Below are positions 33,201-43,832 of a DNA stretch of 64,000 bases, piece after piece. Location: positions 1 to 64,000 of IMG/VR virus record IMGVR_UViG_3300043427_001513. One strand, given 5' to 3'. This DNA is from a virus. The position numbers were made by a program, and so were the translations under genes. A model generated the notes under the pieces. It searched no databases. It saw only the letters and a list, made by a program, of their open reading frames with translations, and was not told the origin of the DNA. Numbering within the stretch: position 1 is the first letter of the stretch; each line of letters starts with the position of its first letter.

Positions 33201-36200
33201 TCTTGAGTTAGAACCTCAGCAACAAACTGCTCAACACTATCAAGAGGTTGGTCTAGATACTCGTTATACTGCTTCTTAAATTCAGCATTGTATCTAAACA
33301 AGTAGTGCACAAAGTGACGGAATCTATCCTTTGAAGTAGTTACATCACCGTATGCTTCAAACTCTCTAGTGTTTTGGTTATAGAAGTAGTTTGCAGAAGC
33401 TGCATAAACCTTATCAATATCAAAGTCAGCACCTGATATTTCAATAAGTTCATGAGGAGAAACCATAACTGAACCATACTCTACTGGTAAGAAGTCTACC
33501 ACACGAATAGAAACAGAAGAGTGCTTATCCTGAGAAGGGATACGAACACCAAACAATCTTGCTACAGCTTCTGGTATACGACCATTCTTGAGATACTTAG
33601 CTGCTTCAAGAGTTTGGGGAGGAATCATTACCTCAGTATATCTATCGATGATTTCACCTTGCTCATTATAGACAGGTACGTTATGGCGAAGCTCGTCTAC
33701 ATAAAACTCTCCTTCAGAAACACTTTGACCTGTCTCAAGAATATTTGTTAGATCTTTTAATCCAGAATACTTATCTGGGTTTCTACGAATCTCAGCATCT
33801 CTAACAACTTCACCAATTGGATTACCAAGCTCGTCCAGTTTACCAGTAGCTCTCTTAACAACTTTAAAGCCGTAGTTAGAAACAAGCGTTAAAGAGTGAC
33901 CAGGAATCTTTTCTCTAAACACATTGTTTACCATAAAGGTTATATACATCTGTACAAAACGATCTTCAATGGTAACGTTGTTTAGATTTGCTTTTAGATT
34001 TCCATTCTCATCTCTGCTAAACATCTCAATTTCTTTTGGACTTGCTCCAATGCCAATCAAGATATCTTTAATTCTGTCAGCAAGCTTGCCAATATCTGCA
34101 GTTTTTTGACCTTTTGGAAATACTTCAGCAACTATCTCGTCATATTTTTCTTTAAGTCTAGCCGCAGCAAGTTTGCTGTGTCTTTTCTTAAGAGCACCTG
34201 CAGAAAGTTTATTACCTCTGTGGTATACAGGAATCGCATCAGGTACGTCAGACTCAACTGTCTGAGCAACCTGAGTCATGTTTGTTACCTTAGTCTTATT
34301 ACTTGGATTCTCTTGTTGAAGAACAAAGCTTGCAGCAGAAAGAGTTGTAAAACCATTTAAAGTTGTAGCACCTTTAGATGCAGAATTAAACGCAGCAGCA
34401 GCAAGTCCTGTAGCTCCCTGTTGGTTTTCAAGCTTAAGTCTAAGATTATGAATAGCCTCTCTACCGGGATACGCTTTTTCATTGTTGATTGACGTCAGTC
34501 TTGGAGAAAGAACAAAGGCAGAAGTCTTTATATATGCTTGTGCATCACCAGAAGTGTTAAAGTATGCAAGCTTCAAAGAAATCATAGAGTTCTTAAACTG
34601 AACATGACCTTTAACATTATCATTACCAAAGAATCGATCTGCAGAAATTTCTTCTCCACGCTCTACTGCATCTATCATGTCAACAAGATCAGCATCAAAC
34701 TTACCAAAAGAAAACATAAAATGTCTAAATGTCTTTGTAGTCAAGAACATCTGAGCATCGGTCTTCTCTCCAAACTTAGGATTTTGCAGAGTACCTGTAA
34801 ACAAGCTTAAGTATTCTTCGTCTTCAAGAGTAAGAAGGTCTACAGATTCTGTAGGATGCATTACACCCTTCTGGGTATCTATTAAAGAACTGTCTGCAGT
34901 AGGTCCGCCAGCTTGACGACCTTTTGCTCTCTTAACAAACTCTTTAGAAATCTCTGCTACAGAAAGAGACTTTGGATTAATAAGCTTTCCTGTATGGCCA
35001 TACATCAAGTTGTTTGCACTTTGAGCCATTACAAAAGAGTTCATAATAACTTGTGACAAGTTGTGCTCAAGAATCAAGCTGCTTGGTAGAGTTTTATTCT
35101 TTTCTGTACGAGCCAAAAGATTTAGTAAAGCGGAACGCTCTTCATCAATTATACCATCAGAAGTATCTGACTTCTTCTGTATAGTAACACCGTTAATGAT
35201 ATCGTATGGAATACCGGCTTTACCTACAACAGCATCTGCTTTAAGCATGCCTGCTTCTCGCATAATAGTAAAGCTCTCATCAATAACGTTGGCAAAAAAC
35301 TCGTTGATAGATGCGTCAATAGAGTTTTCAGATACTGCTTGCTCAAAAGGAGTACCCTCTTTAGCTGCAGTCTCTAATGCTGTTCTTAGTTCTTCATTCT
35401 GAAGAATGCCCAACATATCAACAAACTTAAGACCTCTTTGATCTCCAGTATGATATCCATCAATTACTCTATAAGGTTCTGTTCCGTTAATCTGATTCTG
35501 TACGGCTGTAATATTATCATACTCACTCTTAATAAGTCTTGTAATTGCAGCAACACCCTGCTCAGATAAAACTACCTTGTTACCTTTTAGTGTTACCATT
35601 GGTATAACAGGCATTTCTGCTATATCCATAGTACTGGTTGATTCAATAACACCTAGGTTTACAAAAGCTGTTCCCACCGTTTTTAGTAGGCCGGATTTAT
35701 CACGATAAGTTTTCTTCTTATTCATGATGTTACCGCTTCCTGACAAGTACATTGCAAGAAGCGTGTGCATAAACTGAGAATCATTAAACCTTGTGTAGGT
35801 TGTACCCTCAATTGATTTGTTTCTTGCAGTATTTTTTCTGTAAGCCTCTCCTTCTTCAAGTCCTAAATCTTGAATCTTAAGACCGTCAACTCTTGAAACT
35901 CCAAAGTCAGAAAGAAGTGCAAGGAATTCAGGCATCTCAAGAAGCATGTTGTTTTGTACAAACTCATCTTCTTTACCGATTACCTCCGGTTTAGCAAACT
36001 CTCTTACTTCACGAGCTCTTTTAAGCTCATAAGTTGGAATCTGATGACCGTAAACAATCTCGTTATCAGCATTTACAAAACTTGTAGCACCAATAGAGTC
36101 ATTAAAGGTTGTGTTACCAGCAGCAATCTTTTGAATACGTCCCGCAGATCCAGAGAAATCATTAGCTTCTTCTGTTTCACCATCTCTAGTAAAAGGATCT

Positions 36201-39200
36201 TCTTTCTTTGAAAGGTTGTTTACAATAGCATTTACACCTTCCAAAGACAATGGTTCTGCAGTAATCGATCTTACAAAAAGCTCATCTTCTGGTGTTCTGT
36301 TTTCAGAGTTACTTAGAGTTGAATAACGTAAATACATTGGCTCCATATAGATGCCAGATGCGTTATACAACTTATCAGACAGCTCAATGAATACATCAAG
36401 ATCTGTCTCAACTCCTTCTGAAACAACAGTTGAAATATCTTCAAGGGCTGCTTTAGTATCTGTGTAAGTAGCTTCTATTCCTCTGTAAGCTACAGTTGAA
36501 TAAAATGCAGATCTCCAGTACTCAAACTGAGTCTTTGAATCATCTCTCTGGTTTGCATTAATTACTCTAATTACACCACCCTGAGGATCAAAAGAGAAGA
36601 ATTTGTAGTCAACTCTAAACTTCTGGAAAGCTTTTAGGATACCCATAAGCTTTGCAGGATTATTAATGCTGTCTTTTAAAAGAGTACCGTCTTCATCAAA
36701 CTGAATATTGAAGTCTGTGAAAAGCTTTTTAACAAATAAGGATGTAGCTGTTGGTCTTGAACTGTATGCCAAGGGTAGCATTGAAGAAAGCTTAGAAAGC
36801 TGTTCTTCCATTTTAGTTGTTCCTTCAAGTACATGCAACAAACCGTTGTATATCTGAGCACCATTGATGACGTTAATAGCGTAGCTATCTGCTGCAATTG
36901 GTCTACCAAAAGCTCCCTGTGGTACAGTTGTACTTTGAATGTAGAGTCTTACCCAAGCAGAAAGAGACTTCATACCACCAATAGTATGTTTTTCTTTTCT
37001 GTTTTCTGTAGAACTATCCTCAGCACCTTTAGGTCCAAGATCATCTTCTACAAGTTCCATAGAATCCTCTTGCTCTTCTGCATTATAATTTAATGAAGCA
37101 AGGTATTCTTCTGCAGCTTCTACAAGCTCTTTTCTGTTTTCTACAAGTACAGTGTTGTAATCTCTAAGGATTGACTCAATGTATTCATAGTCATCACGAA
37201 CTACATATGCCTCGTCCTGATAGTCATAGTGACTTTCAAAGTCAGCAAAAATCTTATCGTACTTCTGTTCATCGGAAAGGTTTCTAAACTCAGAAGCCTC
37301 AGTGTCCATTCTAAATTTTGCTACTGCAATACCTGTGATAAGTTTCATAGAAGCATCACCGGCAAAGTACTTGTTGACTCTTCTTAGTTTACCATTAATA
37401 GTAATGTAGTCTTGTCCAGTAACAAGAGTTTTAAGTGCAACAATTACAGGAGCGCCATTCTCAATCAGATCTGTAAATCTATTAGACTGAATATCAGCGT
37501 TAGAATACTTGCCGTTTTCAATTTCCTGAAACAAGTTGTTGTAGCTATTCTTCTTAAATCCTTTTGTAAATAGATTAACAATAATATCTACAATTCTAGC
37601 AAATAGACTTTTATTTGTAGGGGAAGTCTCTACTTTAATGTCTTTCTTCCAAGCTTCAAATTGGTCAGCTAAGTATTCTTCATATAGTGTATTCTCAAGC
37701 TCTTGCTCAGACATCTCCTCATACATGGGATCCATCTTGCGAAGAGCATTTAATGCACCCTTTAAGGTTTTATAAGAACGGTTTAAACCTGCCATCTTAT
37801 AACCAGATGCAGATCTAAGCTTTTCGTTAACTTCTTTCTTTGCAATACTTAGATACTTACTGATTTCTTCCTCAGTAAGAAGCATTCTAAATACAGCGTG
37901 AAAAGCCTCATGGTACTTAAATGGAGTAGATGCACCAACTCTAATCTTTCCTTTAATCCCTGGGATATTTGTACCAAGAGCAGTAATACTCATAATAAAC
38001 TCACCAACAGTGATGTTACCATTATGAAGATTATCTTGAAGAGTTTGTACTTGTTGTACGCTAATGTTTCTTGGAAGATTCTTAGTTACCCAATCAATGA
38101 ACTCATCAATTTTAGTAGCGTCTTCTTCAGCGTACTGTTTAACAGGTTTACGAATTACCTTTTTAGCAGAGCCAGCGTTAAGCTTAGCTTCAATTTCTGC
38201 AAGTTCAGTAAGTATACTGGTTACTCTAGAGTCAGAGTCTCTTTGAGCAACTACCTCGGCAGCAGGAACACCAGATGCAAGAAGTTCTTTTCTTACTGTG
38301 TTTCTAATATCCTGTAATGATCTGTTAAGCTCAGCTCTTCTTTGAACAAGTCCTTCAGTTGGAGTTGCTGGTTCTTGGGGAGGAGCCATGTTTGCTGACT
38401 GTTGACCTAAGGCAGACAAAGCATCAATAGCGCCAGTATCTGTTTTTGCAGCTTGTTCAGCTTCTGCTTTCTTTCTTTTCTCTTCAAGAATAGCTCTGAT
38501 ATCTCCAAAACCAGACTGTTCAGCTTTCTCTTGCTTTTCAGACTCTTCAACTGCAGGCTTTTCTTTACTAAGAGGCTTGACTCTAAATGAAATATTACCT
38601 ACAACTTCAGGCTTAACATCAGTCTCCATGTTAAGATCAACAAGCTGCTTAGCCTGAGCACCTTGAGAAATGCTAGTTCTAAAAGAAGATGTCTTAAACT
38701 GAATGTTTTTAATCTTGTAGTTCTTAATAACATCTCTATTGTTAGAGACGAGATCATTAAGATGATCTACAAAATCTTGCATATTTTCAAAGGGTTCTGC
38801 AACAATATCTCTAGAGCTATTAATTTCAAAAGCTCCTTTCATTGCAAGGTTATCTGCAAGTTGTAGAGTAAGTTGACCGGATGCGTTTACTCTGAGTTTG
38901 GCGTGCTGACCAGCACCAAGAGCAATGTACATCTTGCTATCAATGATGTCTTTGTTTGCCTCTGTGTTAGTATACGTAGCATTATCAACGTTAGCTACAG
39001 CATCTTGTGCAAGAGTTGCAAGACCTTCAAGTAATCCTGTTTGAGTAGCTTCATCTACTACAGGTGCCTTAAGTGATACAAAACGTACCTTACCGTTAGG
39101 CATCTCTACAGCAAGAATGTATCTACCTCTATTATCTAACTGGTTTGGTGAAGCTTCAAGTGCTGCATCAATTTTTGCTTTTGCTGCTTCTCTAGCTTTT

Positions 39201-42200
39201 CCACGAAGGGTAGTAAGTTCTACAAAACCTGTTTTCTTAGTACCTCTTGCATCTCCACCTTTTGCGGTGCTTGCTCTATCTATAATGTAGTAACCACCCT
39301 CAATCTGTGAGTACTGAAGTTGGTCCATAGTAACAACTTCATTTGGCTCAGCAAAAGCATAAGCTCCATCACCAATAACAAAAGATCCAAAGACTTTTGC
39401 TGTTTCTTCTGGAGAAAGAACTACTTCATTTTGACCAGCTAGTGCTTCATTTGCAAGCTCATAAATTCTAAATGCCTGATAAAACGCAGCATTAGCTTTA
39501 CTTCTCAGCTCTGCAATTGGAGCTGCACCCTCACCTTGATACTTAAATACTCTTCTAAGAATTAAGCTATTTTTAAAAGCTTCATAGTATGGGATTGTAT
39601 TTCCATCAGCATCTAAGAACTGAACGTTCTGAATACTTCTAGAGTAACCTATAACCTCACCGTCAAGAGTAATTCCAATTGCAAGCTTTTCTTTGCGTTC
39701 TTTAACGTGAGGATTGAACTTACCATCTACTGTTAGATATCCTTCTGACCAGTTATTGTTCTTGGTAATCTTCACTCCCATTCTTGAAAGGAGCTCCTCA
39801 GCAGGAGTATTTTCAAGAAGTTCTTTTACTCTTTTTTCAGCAAGCTTATCGGCAAGAGATCTAACTTCAGGATCATCAGTAGCTTTATCGAGAGTCTTTG
39901 CAGCTTCAGCAAGATCAGCTTCTGTACGAGCTGCATAAATCTTGGTATACTTCCAAAGGTCAAGAATCTTGTATTGCTCATTACTTTCAAAATCTTTGTA
40001 CTGACCAGGAATCAATCTTTGATTGCCACTTACAAAAGTCTTTTCTTCTACAGTACCTACACGCTGGGCATTATTTAAGTCTTCAACAACTTGTAATCTA
40101 AGGATAGGTTTTATCGCAGGATTGGTCTCAGAATCTTTAATAGCTTTCTGTGCTTCCTTTCTAGTTGTAAGAACCTTATAGGTTACGCCTCTACCATTGT
40201 TTACAACTTGACCAGCGTAGAAAGCTACACCATTAAATAGAAACTTCTGGCTTTCTGCCGCATACTTTTCTGCAAGTTCTCTCTTACCAGCTTGAGCTTC
40301 ATCAAGAGTTTTAAAAGACTTATCTCCAATAAAGTTTGATCTGTTATCTACAACATAGTAAACCTTTGTTGCCTGCTCATCTGTTCCTACTGTAGTACTA
40401 AGAATAAACAAACCATTATCTCCTTTAGTTGTCTCTAAATCATAACCAGCAGGACGAGTCTCATTTACAAATACATTAGGATCTGTAAGCAATCCACTAA
40501 CTGCACCAATATTTAGATTGTACTTAATAAGAGTATCTCTAAGTCTAGAGCTGCCTTTATTGTCTTCAACCCACTGAGCTACAGAATCTGCAGTATTAGC
40601 GGCATTGTACATCTCCTGAATTTCAGTAAATGCTCTAATTGCATTCTCTCCAGCCGGTGTAAGCTCCCACTCTTGAAAACTCATTGCAGACTCTTGACCT
40701 CGTGTTGCACTATCGTACAACGCGTAGATGGCATTCTGAAAATAGGTGTCAAGATTATCTACAGCTTCACTTAAATTCTCACTAACCGTTTCAGCTTTTT
40801 GTGCATTTGATGCAGCTGTTTCTGCTGCAACAGTATCTCCTTCATTACCCTTCTGCTGTTCTTTTGCTTGATTGTAATACGCAGCAAGCGCAACCATAGC
40901 AATCATATACTCTGGATCTTCTGGTGTAATTAAATCAGTAGATCTTATAGAGTAGAACTTAGAAGGACGAATGTTCTTTTCTAGAAAAGCTTCAATCTCT
41001 TCAGGAGCTATAACAATTCCAGCTTTTGCAAGATTCTCGATAAAGCTTTTTTGCTTTTCGTTTAGATTAACTCTATCAACAATTGCTTGAGACTGAGTCT
41101 TTCTTTCTTCAAAAAGCGATTTTGCAACTTCAGAAATTCTAACTTGAGCATCTCTAAACCCTGCAGGATCCGCAAGAATATTATAAATACCTTGAAGATC
41201 TGCAGCACTTGAAACAAGTGTCTTGCTATCAAAGATCAAAGACAAAGTCTTTCTTGCATTTTGAGGATCTATAGTAGACCCTGTAGTTTTTGCAAGGTGC
41301 TCTAAGAACTTCTCGTATGCAGGCTGTATATAATTAAGCTTTCTTCTATCTGTATATACAGATCCGTCTTTTCTAGTAGTCTTAGACTTATCAATGCCCT
41401 CCTTCATTTCTTGAAGAATGGCAAGACGTTCTTTTTTATTATTAATTATTGCTTGCTGTTCAGCGTCTTCTGTAGTAAGAAGAGTTTCTTTTTTAAGAAC
41501 TTCAATTTCATTAAGAAGCGAATCCTCATCAAACATTACAGCAAAGTCACTGTAAGCAGCCTTAGCTACAGCAGGATTAGCCTTTACTTCATTAATGATA
41601 GATTCATTTCTTTCAAAGTGTCTCTTAATAGCGTGCTTGTAGAAAAGCATCTGACGCTTTGCTTCTTCAACTGCATGATAAGAGTGAACCTCCGCCTCAT
41701 ACTCTGGAGTTCCTTTCTGATAAAGAGAAGGTTTGTATTGATTCTTAACTTCTTTCTCAATAGTTATAAAGTCTTTTGCAAGCTCCTGCATTCTATTGAT
41801 AACCTTGTCAAGCTTAGCAACTGTTTCCTCTTCTGTTCTAGAAGAAAGTTGAGGAATAGCCTCTTTAATTTCTTGGAAAGAAAGCTTCTTAAGATCTGAC
41901 AGATACTTAATGTGCTCATTCATAGCACCAGTTCTCATCAGCATGTGCGCCTTTTCAAAAAGAGCAGCGTCTTTTGCGTGCTGTTGTGCAAGCTGCTCGT
42001 TATTTAAGCCAGCTTCCATCGCAGTATTTCCAATCTTTCTTGCTCTACCAAATGCTTGAGCAAGACTTTTGTAGAATGAATCTACGTCATTACCTACCTC
42101 ATTAAGAGAATCTAGAATCTTTTGATCTCTTTTTGCCTCTTCAGCTTTCTTTTCTTGATAAGCTTTAGGATCGTATACCCTTGAAATAAGATTAGGAACA

Positions 42201-43813
42201 TTGTAAACTCCTTTAGTTACTGGAGTAACAACACCACCCATTAAGAAACCAGAAAGGAATGTTTCTAAACCTTGTGCACTGTACTGCTCTTTAGTTGCTC
42301 TTCCGAGACTTGCAGACCAACTTGCAGCTGAAGCAAAACCCGGATCATTTACGTCATGCGTATAATAGTCCTTAGCTGCAGCTGATATAATTTCTTGACC
42401 AATCTCTTGAATACCTTCAGAGAAGTTGCCTGCAGCATATGTAGTTAAGTACCCAGTGGCGCCTTTTAATGAAGGTTTCTTTGCAAAATTTACAGCAGCT
42501 TTAAATGCTCCAGGCTTCTTCTCATAAAGAATCTTGCCCTTCTCTGCAGCTTTCCTAGTAAACCTACCAAGAACACCATCTCCAGCAATCTCAGCTACGT
42601 CTCCTAAAGGGGTATAACCTTTAAACAGAGTACCAAAAGTAATTTCGTTTGTTGCATAGATTAGAGGAGCGTTAGTTAATGCTGTAGTATTTGCAGCAGC
42701 ATACGATTTCTCTTCAATATCTTGCATCTCCTGGCCCACAGGAGCTCTTCCATTTGTCTGAATAAACTTATTGGTAAGCTCGTCTTTAACTTCTTGCTCT
42801 ACCATACCTGCTTCAAGCTTTGACTCAGACCAAGTCATTGAGGCAGCTTTAACGTCTTTATAGAATGCACCAAAACCTCTGGTAGTCTTAGCAAGATTAG
42901 TCATCTTGTATATCTGACCTTCAGTAGCAGCAAGCTCTTTTGCAAACTGCATTGTATTCTCTAGTGGATTAAGACCAGAAACAGTGCTCTGCCAGAATCT
43001 TTTCAGTTTAGTTACATCTTGTGCGGCGTCAATAGCATTAGTAACTTTTTTTACGCTGTTACTTGCTTTGTATATATCCCAAACACCACCAAGAGCTTTT
43101 GTAAATTGTGCTGTTTTACCAACCGCTGCTGCACCTGTAACTGGAGCTGCTGTACCACCACTTAGATATGTAAGACCAGCAAGAGCTAATTCTGTAGTAA
43201 AGTAGTCGGTAATAATACCAAACGTATACGCAGAGTTTAGCAGGAGGTTATTACCAAAACCAACTAAACCACCACGAGTACTGCTTCCAATGTTAGAAGC
43301 TTTTTCATAGGTCTTAGAGATATCATCAGAGTATGAAAAGTTCTCACCCTGAAAAATATCACCTATTGTTTCATAGGTGCCTACAAAACCAGCACCAAAA
43401 AGTTTCCCAAATTGGGAACCCATTCTTGCATAGTCCTCAGTCCAGTGAGAGTTTTCATTATAAAAGGTTTCATTATCTCTAAGAGGATTGAAACCTAGCT
43501 TGTTAAAAGATGGATGACTATAGTATCTATCAAAGTTGACAACATCTTTACCAAAGGTGATTGGTTCCTGGTAGCCTGGTGCCCTATAAGTCTGACTTAA
43601 ATCAAAAGGCTTGTTTGCAAGCGATTCAATATTTTTAACTGGATCATTGGTAAAACCTCCACTGGTAGAAAACCATTGAGGATTGTCACCTTTAAACTGC
43701 TCAAGCATTCTGAGCGATCTTTCAAGTCCAGCTTCTGCTCCACTAGGAGCACTAACGCCATACGCGTTTGTCAGAGAAGTAGGACCACCCAAGCTATTAG
43801 TCATATCAGCCAT
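30257..43813 (-). CDS. Giant metallopeptidase - virion RNA polymerase fusion, 4518 aa
   Basis: Residues 3463-3467 are DFDID within ISGADFDIDKVYA. This is the catalytic, Mg-binding loop motif of crAss-like phage virion RNA polymerases (DPBB fold, related to eukaryotic RNAi polymerases). Residues 1968-1972 are HEAFH in FKYHEAFHAVFRMLL, a zincin metallopeptidase motif. The RNA polymerase part therefore occupies roughly residues 2100-4450. An N-terminal ~2000 residues of cargo-type helical sequence with hydrophobic stretches (e.g. around residues 205-235) are fused to it. In phage phi14:2 the homologous enzyme is about half this length, travels in the capsid and transcribes early genes after injection. 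The peptidase might cut the polyprotein or its partners. Confidence 0.88.
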   Translation of the reverse strand: MADMTNSLGGPTSLTNAYGVSAPSGAEAGLERSLRMLEQFKGDNPQWFSTSGGFTNDPVKNIESLANKPFDLSQTYRAPGYQEPITFGKDVVNFDRYYSHPSFNKLGFNPLRDNETFYNENSHWTEDYARMGSQFGKLFGAGFVGTYETIGDIFQGENFSYSDDISKTYEKASNIGSSTRGGLVGFGNNLLLNSAYTFGIITDYFTTELALAGLTYLSGGTAAPVTGAAAVGKTAQFTKALGGVWDIYKASNSVKKVTNAIDAAQDVTKLKRFWQSTVSGLNPLENTMQFAKELAATEGQIYKMTNLAKTTRGFGAFYKDVKAASMTWSESKLEAGMVEQEVKDELTNKFIQTNGRAPVGQEMQDIEEKSYAAANTTALTNAPLIYATNEITFGTLFKGYTPLGDVAEIAGDGVLGRFTRKAAEKGKILYEKKPGAFKAAVNFAKKPSLKGATGYLTTYAAGNFSEGIQEIGQEIISAAAKDYYTHDVNDPGFASAASWSASLGRATKEQYSAQGLETFLSGFLMGGVVTPVTKGVYNVPNLISRVYDPKAYQEKKAEEAKRDQKILDSLNEVGNDVDSFYKSLAQAFGRARKIGNTAMEAGLNNEQLAQQHAKDAALFEKAHMLMRTGAMNEHIKYLSDLKKLSFQEIKEAIPQLSSRTEEETVAKLDKVINRMQELAKDFITIEKEVKNQYKPSLYQKGTPEYEAEVHSYHAVEEAKRQMLFYKHAIKRHFERNESIINEVKANPAVAKAAYSDFAVMFDEDSLLNEIEVLKKETLLTTEDAEQQAIINNKKERLAILQEMKEGIDKSKTTRKDGSVYTDRRKLNYIQPAYEKFLEHLAKTTGSTIDPQNARKTLSLIFDSKTLVSSAADLQGIYNILADPAGFRDAQVRISEVAKSLFEERKTQSQAIVDRVNLNEKQKSFIENLAKAGIVIAPEEIEAFLEKNIRPSKFYSIRSTDLITPEDPEYMIAMVALAAYYNQAKEQQKGNEGDTVAAETAASNAQKAETVSENLSEAVDNLDTYFQNAIYALYDSATRGQESAMSFQEWELTPAGENAIRAFTEIQEMYNAANTADSVAQWVEDNKGSSRLRDTLIKYNLNIGAVSGLLTDPNVFVNETRPAGYDLETTKGDNGLFILSTTVGTDEQATKVYYVVDNRSNFIGDKSFKTLDEAQAGKRELAEKYAAESQKFLFNGVAFYAGQVVNNGRGVTYKVLTTRKEAQKAIKDSETNPAIKPILRLQVVEDLNNAQRVGTVEEKTFVSGNQRLIPGQYKDFESNEQYKILDLWKYTKIYAARTEADLAEAAKTLDKATDDPEVRSLADKLAEKRVKELLENTPAEELLSRMGVKITKNNNWSEGYLTVDGKFNPHVKERKEKLAIGITLDGEVIGYSRSIQNVQFLDADGNTIPYYEAFKNSLILRRVFKYQGEGAAPIAELRSKANAAFYQAFRIYELANEALAGQNEVVLSPEETAKVFGSFVIGDGAYAFAEPNEVVTMDQLQYSQIEGGYYIIDRASTAKGGDARGTKKTGFVELTTLRGKAREAAKAKIDAALEASPNQLDNRGRYILAVEMPNGKVRFVSLKAPVVDEATQTGLLEGLATLAQDAVANVDNATYTNTEANKDIIDSKMYIALGAGQHAKLRVNASGQLTLQLADNLAMKGAFEINSSRDIVAEPFENMQDFVDHLNDLVSNNRDVIKNYKIKNIQFKTSSFRTSISQGAQAKQLVDLNMETDVKPEVVGNISFRVKPLSKEKPAVEESEKQEKAEQSGFGDIRAILEEKRKKAEAEQAAKTDTGAIDALSALGQQSANMAPPQEPATPTEGLVQRRAELNRSLQDIRNTVRKELLASGVPAAEVVAQRDSDSRVTSILTELAEIEAKLNAGSAKKVIRKPVKQYAEEDATKIDEFIDWVTKNLPRNISVQQVQTLQDNLHNGNITVGEFIMSITALGTNIPGIKGKIRVGASTPFKYHEAFHAVFRMLLTEEEISKYLSIAKKEVNEKLRSASGYKMAGLNRSYKTLKGALNALRKMDPMYEEMSEQELENTLYEEYLADQFEAWKKDIKVETSPTNKSLFARIVDIIVNLFTKGFKKNSYNNLFQEIENGKYSNADIQSNRFTDLIENGAPVIVALKTLVTGQDYITINGKLRRVNKYFAGDASMKLITGIAVAKFRMDTEASEFRNLSDEQKYDKIFADFESHYDYQDEAYVVRDDYEYIESILRDYNTVLVENRKELVEAAEEYLASLNYNAEEQEDSMELVEDDLGPKGAEDSSTENRKEKHTIGGMKSLSAWVRLYIQSTTVPQGAFGRPIAADSYAINVINGAQIYNGLLHVLEGTTKMEEQLSKLSSMLPLAYSSRPTATSLFVKKLFTDFNIQFDEDGTLLKDSINNPAKLMGILKAFQKFRVDYKFFSFDPQGGVIRVINANQRDDSKTQFEYWRSAFYSTVAYRGIEATYTDTKAALEDISTVVSEGVETDLDVFIELSDKLYNASGIYMEPMYLRYSTLSNSENRTPEDELFVRSITAEPLSLEGVNAIVNNLSKKEDPFTRDGETEEANDFSGSAGRIQKIAAGNTTFNDSIGATSFVNADNEIVYGHQIPTYELKRAREVREFAKPEVIGKEDEFVQNNMLLEMPEFLALLSDFGVSRVDGLKIQDLGLEEGEAYRKNTARNKSIEGTTYTRFNDSQFMHTLLAMYLSGSGNIMNKKKTYRDKSGLLKTVGTAFVNLGVIESTSTMDIAEMPVIPMVTLKGNKVVLSEQGVAAITRLIKSEYDNITAVQNQINGTEPYRVIDGYHTGDQRGLKFVDMLGILQNEELRTALETAAKEGTPFEQAVSENSIDASINEFFANVIDESFTIMREAGMLKADAVVGKAGIPYDIINGVTIQKKSDTSDGIIDEERSALLNLLARTEKNKTLPSSLILEHNLSQVIMNSFVMAQSANNLMYGHTGKLINPKSLSVAEISKEFVKRAKGRQAGGPTADSSLIDTQKGVMHPTESVDLLTLEDEEYLSLFTGTLQNPKFGEKTDAQMFLTTKTFRHFMFSFGKFDADLVDMIDAVERGEEISADRFFGNDNVKGHVQFKNSMISLKLAYFNTSGDAQAYIKTSAFVLSPRLTSINNEKAYPGREAIHNLRLKLENQQGATGLAAAAFNSASKGATTLNGFTTLSAASFVLQQENPSNKTKVTNMTQVAQTVESDVPDAIPVYHRGNKLSAGALKKRHSKLAAARLKEKYDEIVAEVFPKGQKTADIGKLADRIKDILIGIGASPKEIEMFSRDENGNLKANLNNVTIEDRFVQMYITFMVNNVFREKIPGHSLTLVSNYGFKVVKRATGKLDELGNPIGEVVRDAEIRRNPDKYSGLKDLTNILETGQSVSEGEFYVDELRHNVPVYNEQGEIIDRYTEVMIPPQTLEAAKYLKNGRIPEAVARLFGVRIPSQDKHSSVSIRVVDFLPVEYGSVMVSPHELIEISGADFDIDKVYAASANYFYNQNTREFEAYGDVTTSKDRFRHFVHYLFRYNAEFKKQYNEYLDQPLDSVEQFVAEVLTQENVKQRYIADVLKNMGLPSNEGEYQKAYDKKGHDLYVGALDTEIMQLKTALTFNDYTSAPRKTKTGDNVKDAAPAFQVAHVDPLKNLTKILTDDLSTIVDGLEIDDDQKANLKIEISTLFSERAFQHNTFAGMVRARKNNKEGAVNIGSAVKSLLAWNYLQKHGIQAKADIYVGLQGKNTVSYNDYGNSVGSDGQRKGYIISALVSAMTDNAKERLAAILGLNRDALGHVAHMVAVGVSLKEAVLFINQPLIKRYYKELELSRDEFSREQKSGDPLEILRKALTVGGKPAFETTDLLNERLKKAKLGFNIRSLSEAIAKDLEGGSNLDFDLAVAKQFMNLQDYTKQFIRISNISGLVKGIGDSTEQSFDTVFEDYDAITKESEGNIYPGMKEVFDSDPYIATAISILNDMKEKARQVLVRRTPKFMKLKKSILESTAVKSYKLEEFRNKLTRDMVSYFDILAYKNYLKNQGRLQEIEYTLSNSLLFYKEGMPTIVDYVEKLKEKFKDQGRTNEFLDRFIHAFSADSVANKSGFDYIETNTWSKIEPIQLQRLQAAFVELYNEDPISATAISNYILVKDGGQFKSGSISNVIPFVLQEEFHFATEGVRALLDNERATDKDFMEVFGQNEFNLMDSFVKNYMKHATISNKNYGASLYLRKIPKYKDSADAAPGISVSEDGTISIDIFTGMSKGEVIKYESEGVSFTERTGLTEEQKNDNKAVMNKNFMELLKIGFIPNAGEARGFFAPTALMYDNEVYYLETSAFSGKVKPQSSFEYYLPLGTKFTYKKADSVGTAKTTPIGFVFGSVPTTTEILDIKRERRQERQVTANPVEQNSTETPQQKPVEKTPESSVQGSPRDILSQNGVTFVIDPVNGITYFDSQGNTISKYSGKKPAEVAADFKVDENVEEENGTLPNSPTNGLTLELKDVLDDKDSFIEYVVGQGVPREKADLVWKGAQMMKSAPYEKRMKFVQSSIEKNKTCE

Positions 43814-43832
43814 TGTGGTATTTTTAAAATGT

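Noticed and set aside
37898-38317. A 139-aa plus-strand open frame
   Set aside because: It lies antisense to the metallopeptidase region of the giant gene and has random-like composition.
41411-41899. A 162-aa plus-strand open frame inside the RNA polymerase fusion gene
   Set aside because: It is Phe/Leu/Lys-rich shadow sequence opposite a clearly coding frame, with no independent leader or domain.
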